Source of the DNA: Psococerastis gibbosa
Lineage: Eukaryota > Arthropoda > Insecta > Psocodea > Psocidae
Assembly: GCA_963971405.1 (NCBI GenBank)
Contig: OZ020493.1
Location: forward strand, 434,001 to 498,000
Length of the DNA: 64,000 nucleotides
Direction of reading: 5' to 3'
The translations under genes and the position numbers were made by a program. Shown one piece after another: positions 63,661-64,000 of this stretch (positions within the stretch are counted from its first letter, which is position 1; each line of letters begins with the position of its first letter). The notes under the pieces are model-generated. The model saw only the letters and a list, made by a program, of their open reading frames with translations. It made no database searches and was not told where the DNA came from.

Positions 63661-64000
63661 CAGGGGCGCCCCATCCATTAAGCGAATTAAGCGACCGCTT
63701 AAAGCCAGCTCCGGGTTTGGCCCTTTGGGGGGGCCGGAATTGTGTGGGGGCCCTTTCTCGGGGTGAAAAGTCGTCTTACACCCTTACAAGAATATGATCC
63801 ACTATCAAAAATTATAAAATGGAAACACAGGATGCAAATAGAATAGAGTAAGATGAATGACATCATCCTCTTAAAACCACCTGTGAGCATGACGTACTAC
63901 TGTATGTTTATTAAAGTGTGCTTGGGAGGTCCTGCCTTATGGACTTACTTATACACTTTTGCTTAGTAGGCCCTGGCCAAGTTGCTTGGGAGGTCTTGGA
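63661..64000 (+). mobile_element. hAT-type element, left end (runs off window)
   Basis: CAGGGGCGCCCCATCC followed by TTAAGCGAATTAAGCG and GGCCCTTTGGGGGGGCC is a hAT-type terminus. The right end is not in the window or was not recognised. No transposase frame is visible in the 340 bases available. Confidence 0.45.

Overview
The window looks like non-coding DNA from an animal nuclear genome, probably an arthropod. It is AT-rich, dense in dispersed repeats, and has no bacterial-style gene order. I cannot name the species. The only host coding sequence I can support is one 177-bp internal exon (10314-10490, + strand) with clean splice sites. Its translation reads as part of a plexin Sema domain. 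The simplest reading is that most of the window is intron or flank of a plexin gene that has filled with transposable elements.

Layout. 1-10 kb: tRNA-derived SINEs, foldback elements, several short hAT-type MITEs with 8-bp target duplications and long poly-G or poly-C tracts, and the first copy of an ~850-bp repeat that I call family B. 10.3 kb: the plexin exon. 10.5-18.6 kb: decayed repeats, tRNA-like SINE heads and family B copy 2. 18646-32563: a complete Ty3/Gypsy-type LTR retrotransposon on the minus strand. Its ~3.3-kb LTRs are almost identical, its gag and pol frames are intact, and a 4-bp target duplication flanks it. It sits inside a ~201-bp tandem repeat that continues to ~33.4 kb. 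33.6-46 kb: 5'-truncated LINE fragments (reverse transcriptase C-terminus, RNase H), two inverted family B copies, foldbacks and hAT MITEs. 46519-48345: a DNA transposon with ~380-bp terminal inverted repeats and transposase remnants. 49-50.7 kb: family B next to a broken hAT transposase C-terminus. 52.9-55.5 kb: foldbacks and a nested pair of hAT MITEs. 56.55-62.64 kb: a tandem satellite of 404-bp and 391-bp monomers arranged in a 1603-bp four-monomer higher-order repeat. 62.6-64 kb: a diverged edge monomer, a hAT MITE, a family B head and the start of another hAT element.

How the parts relate. The retrotransposon is young (one 1-bp indel seen between LTRs) and carries the two gene products needed to move. 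Most other elements are non-autonomous or dead. About 95 bp of the satellite monomer comes from the 5' end of family B, and a less changed version of that junction survives at the right edge of the array, which suggests where the satellite came from. Coordinates of element ends were read by eye. Where a target duplication is given it was read directly; otherwise ends are approximate.
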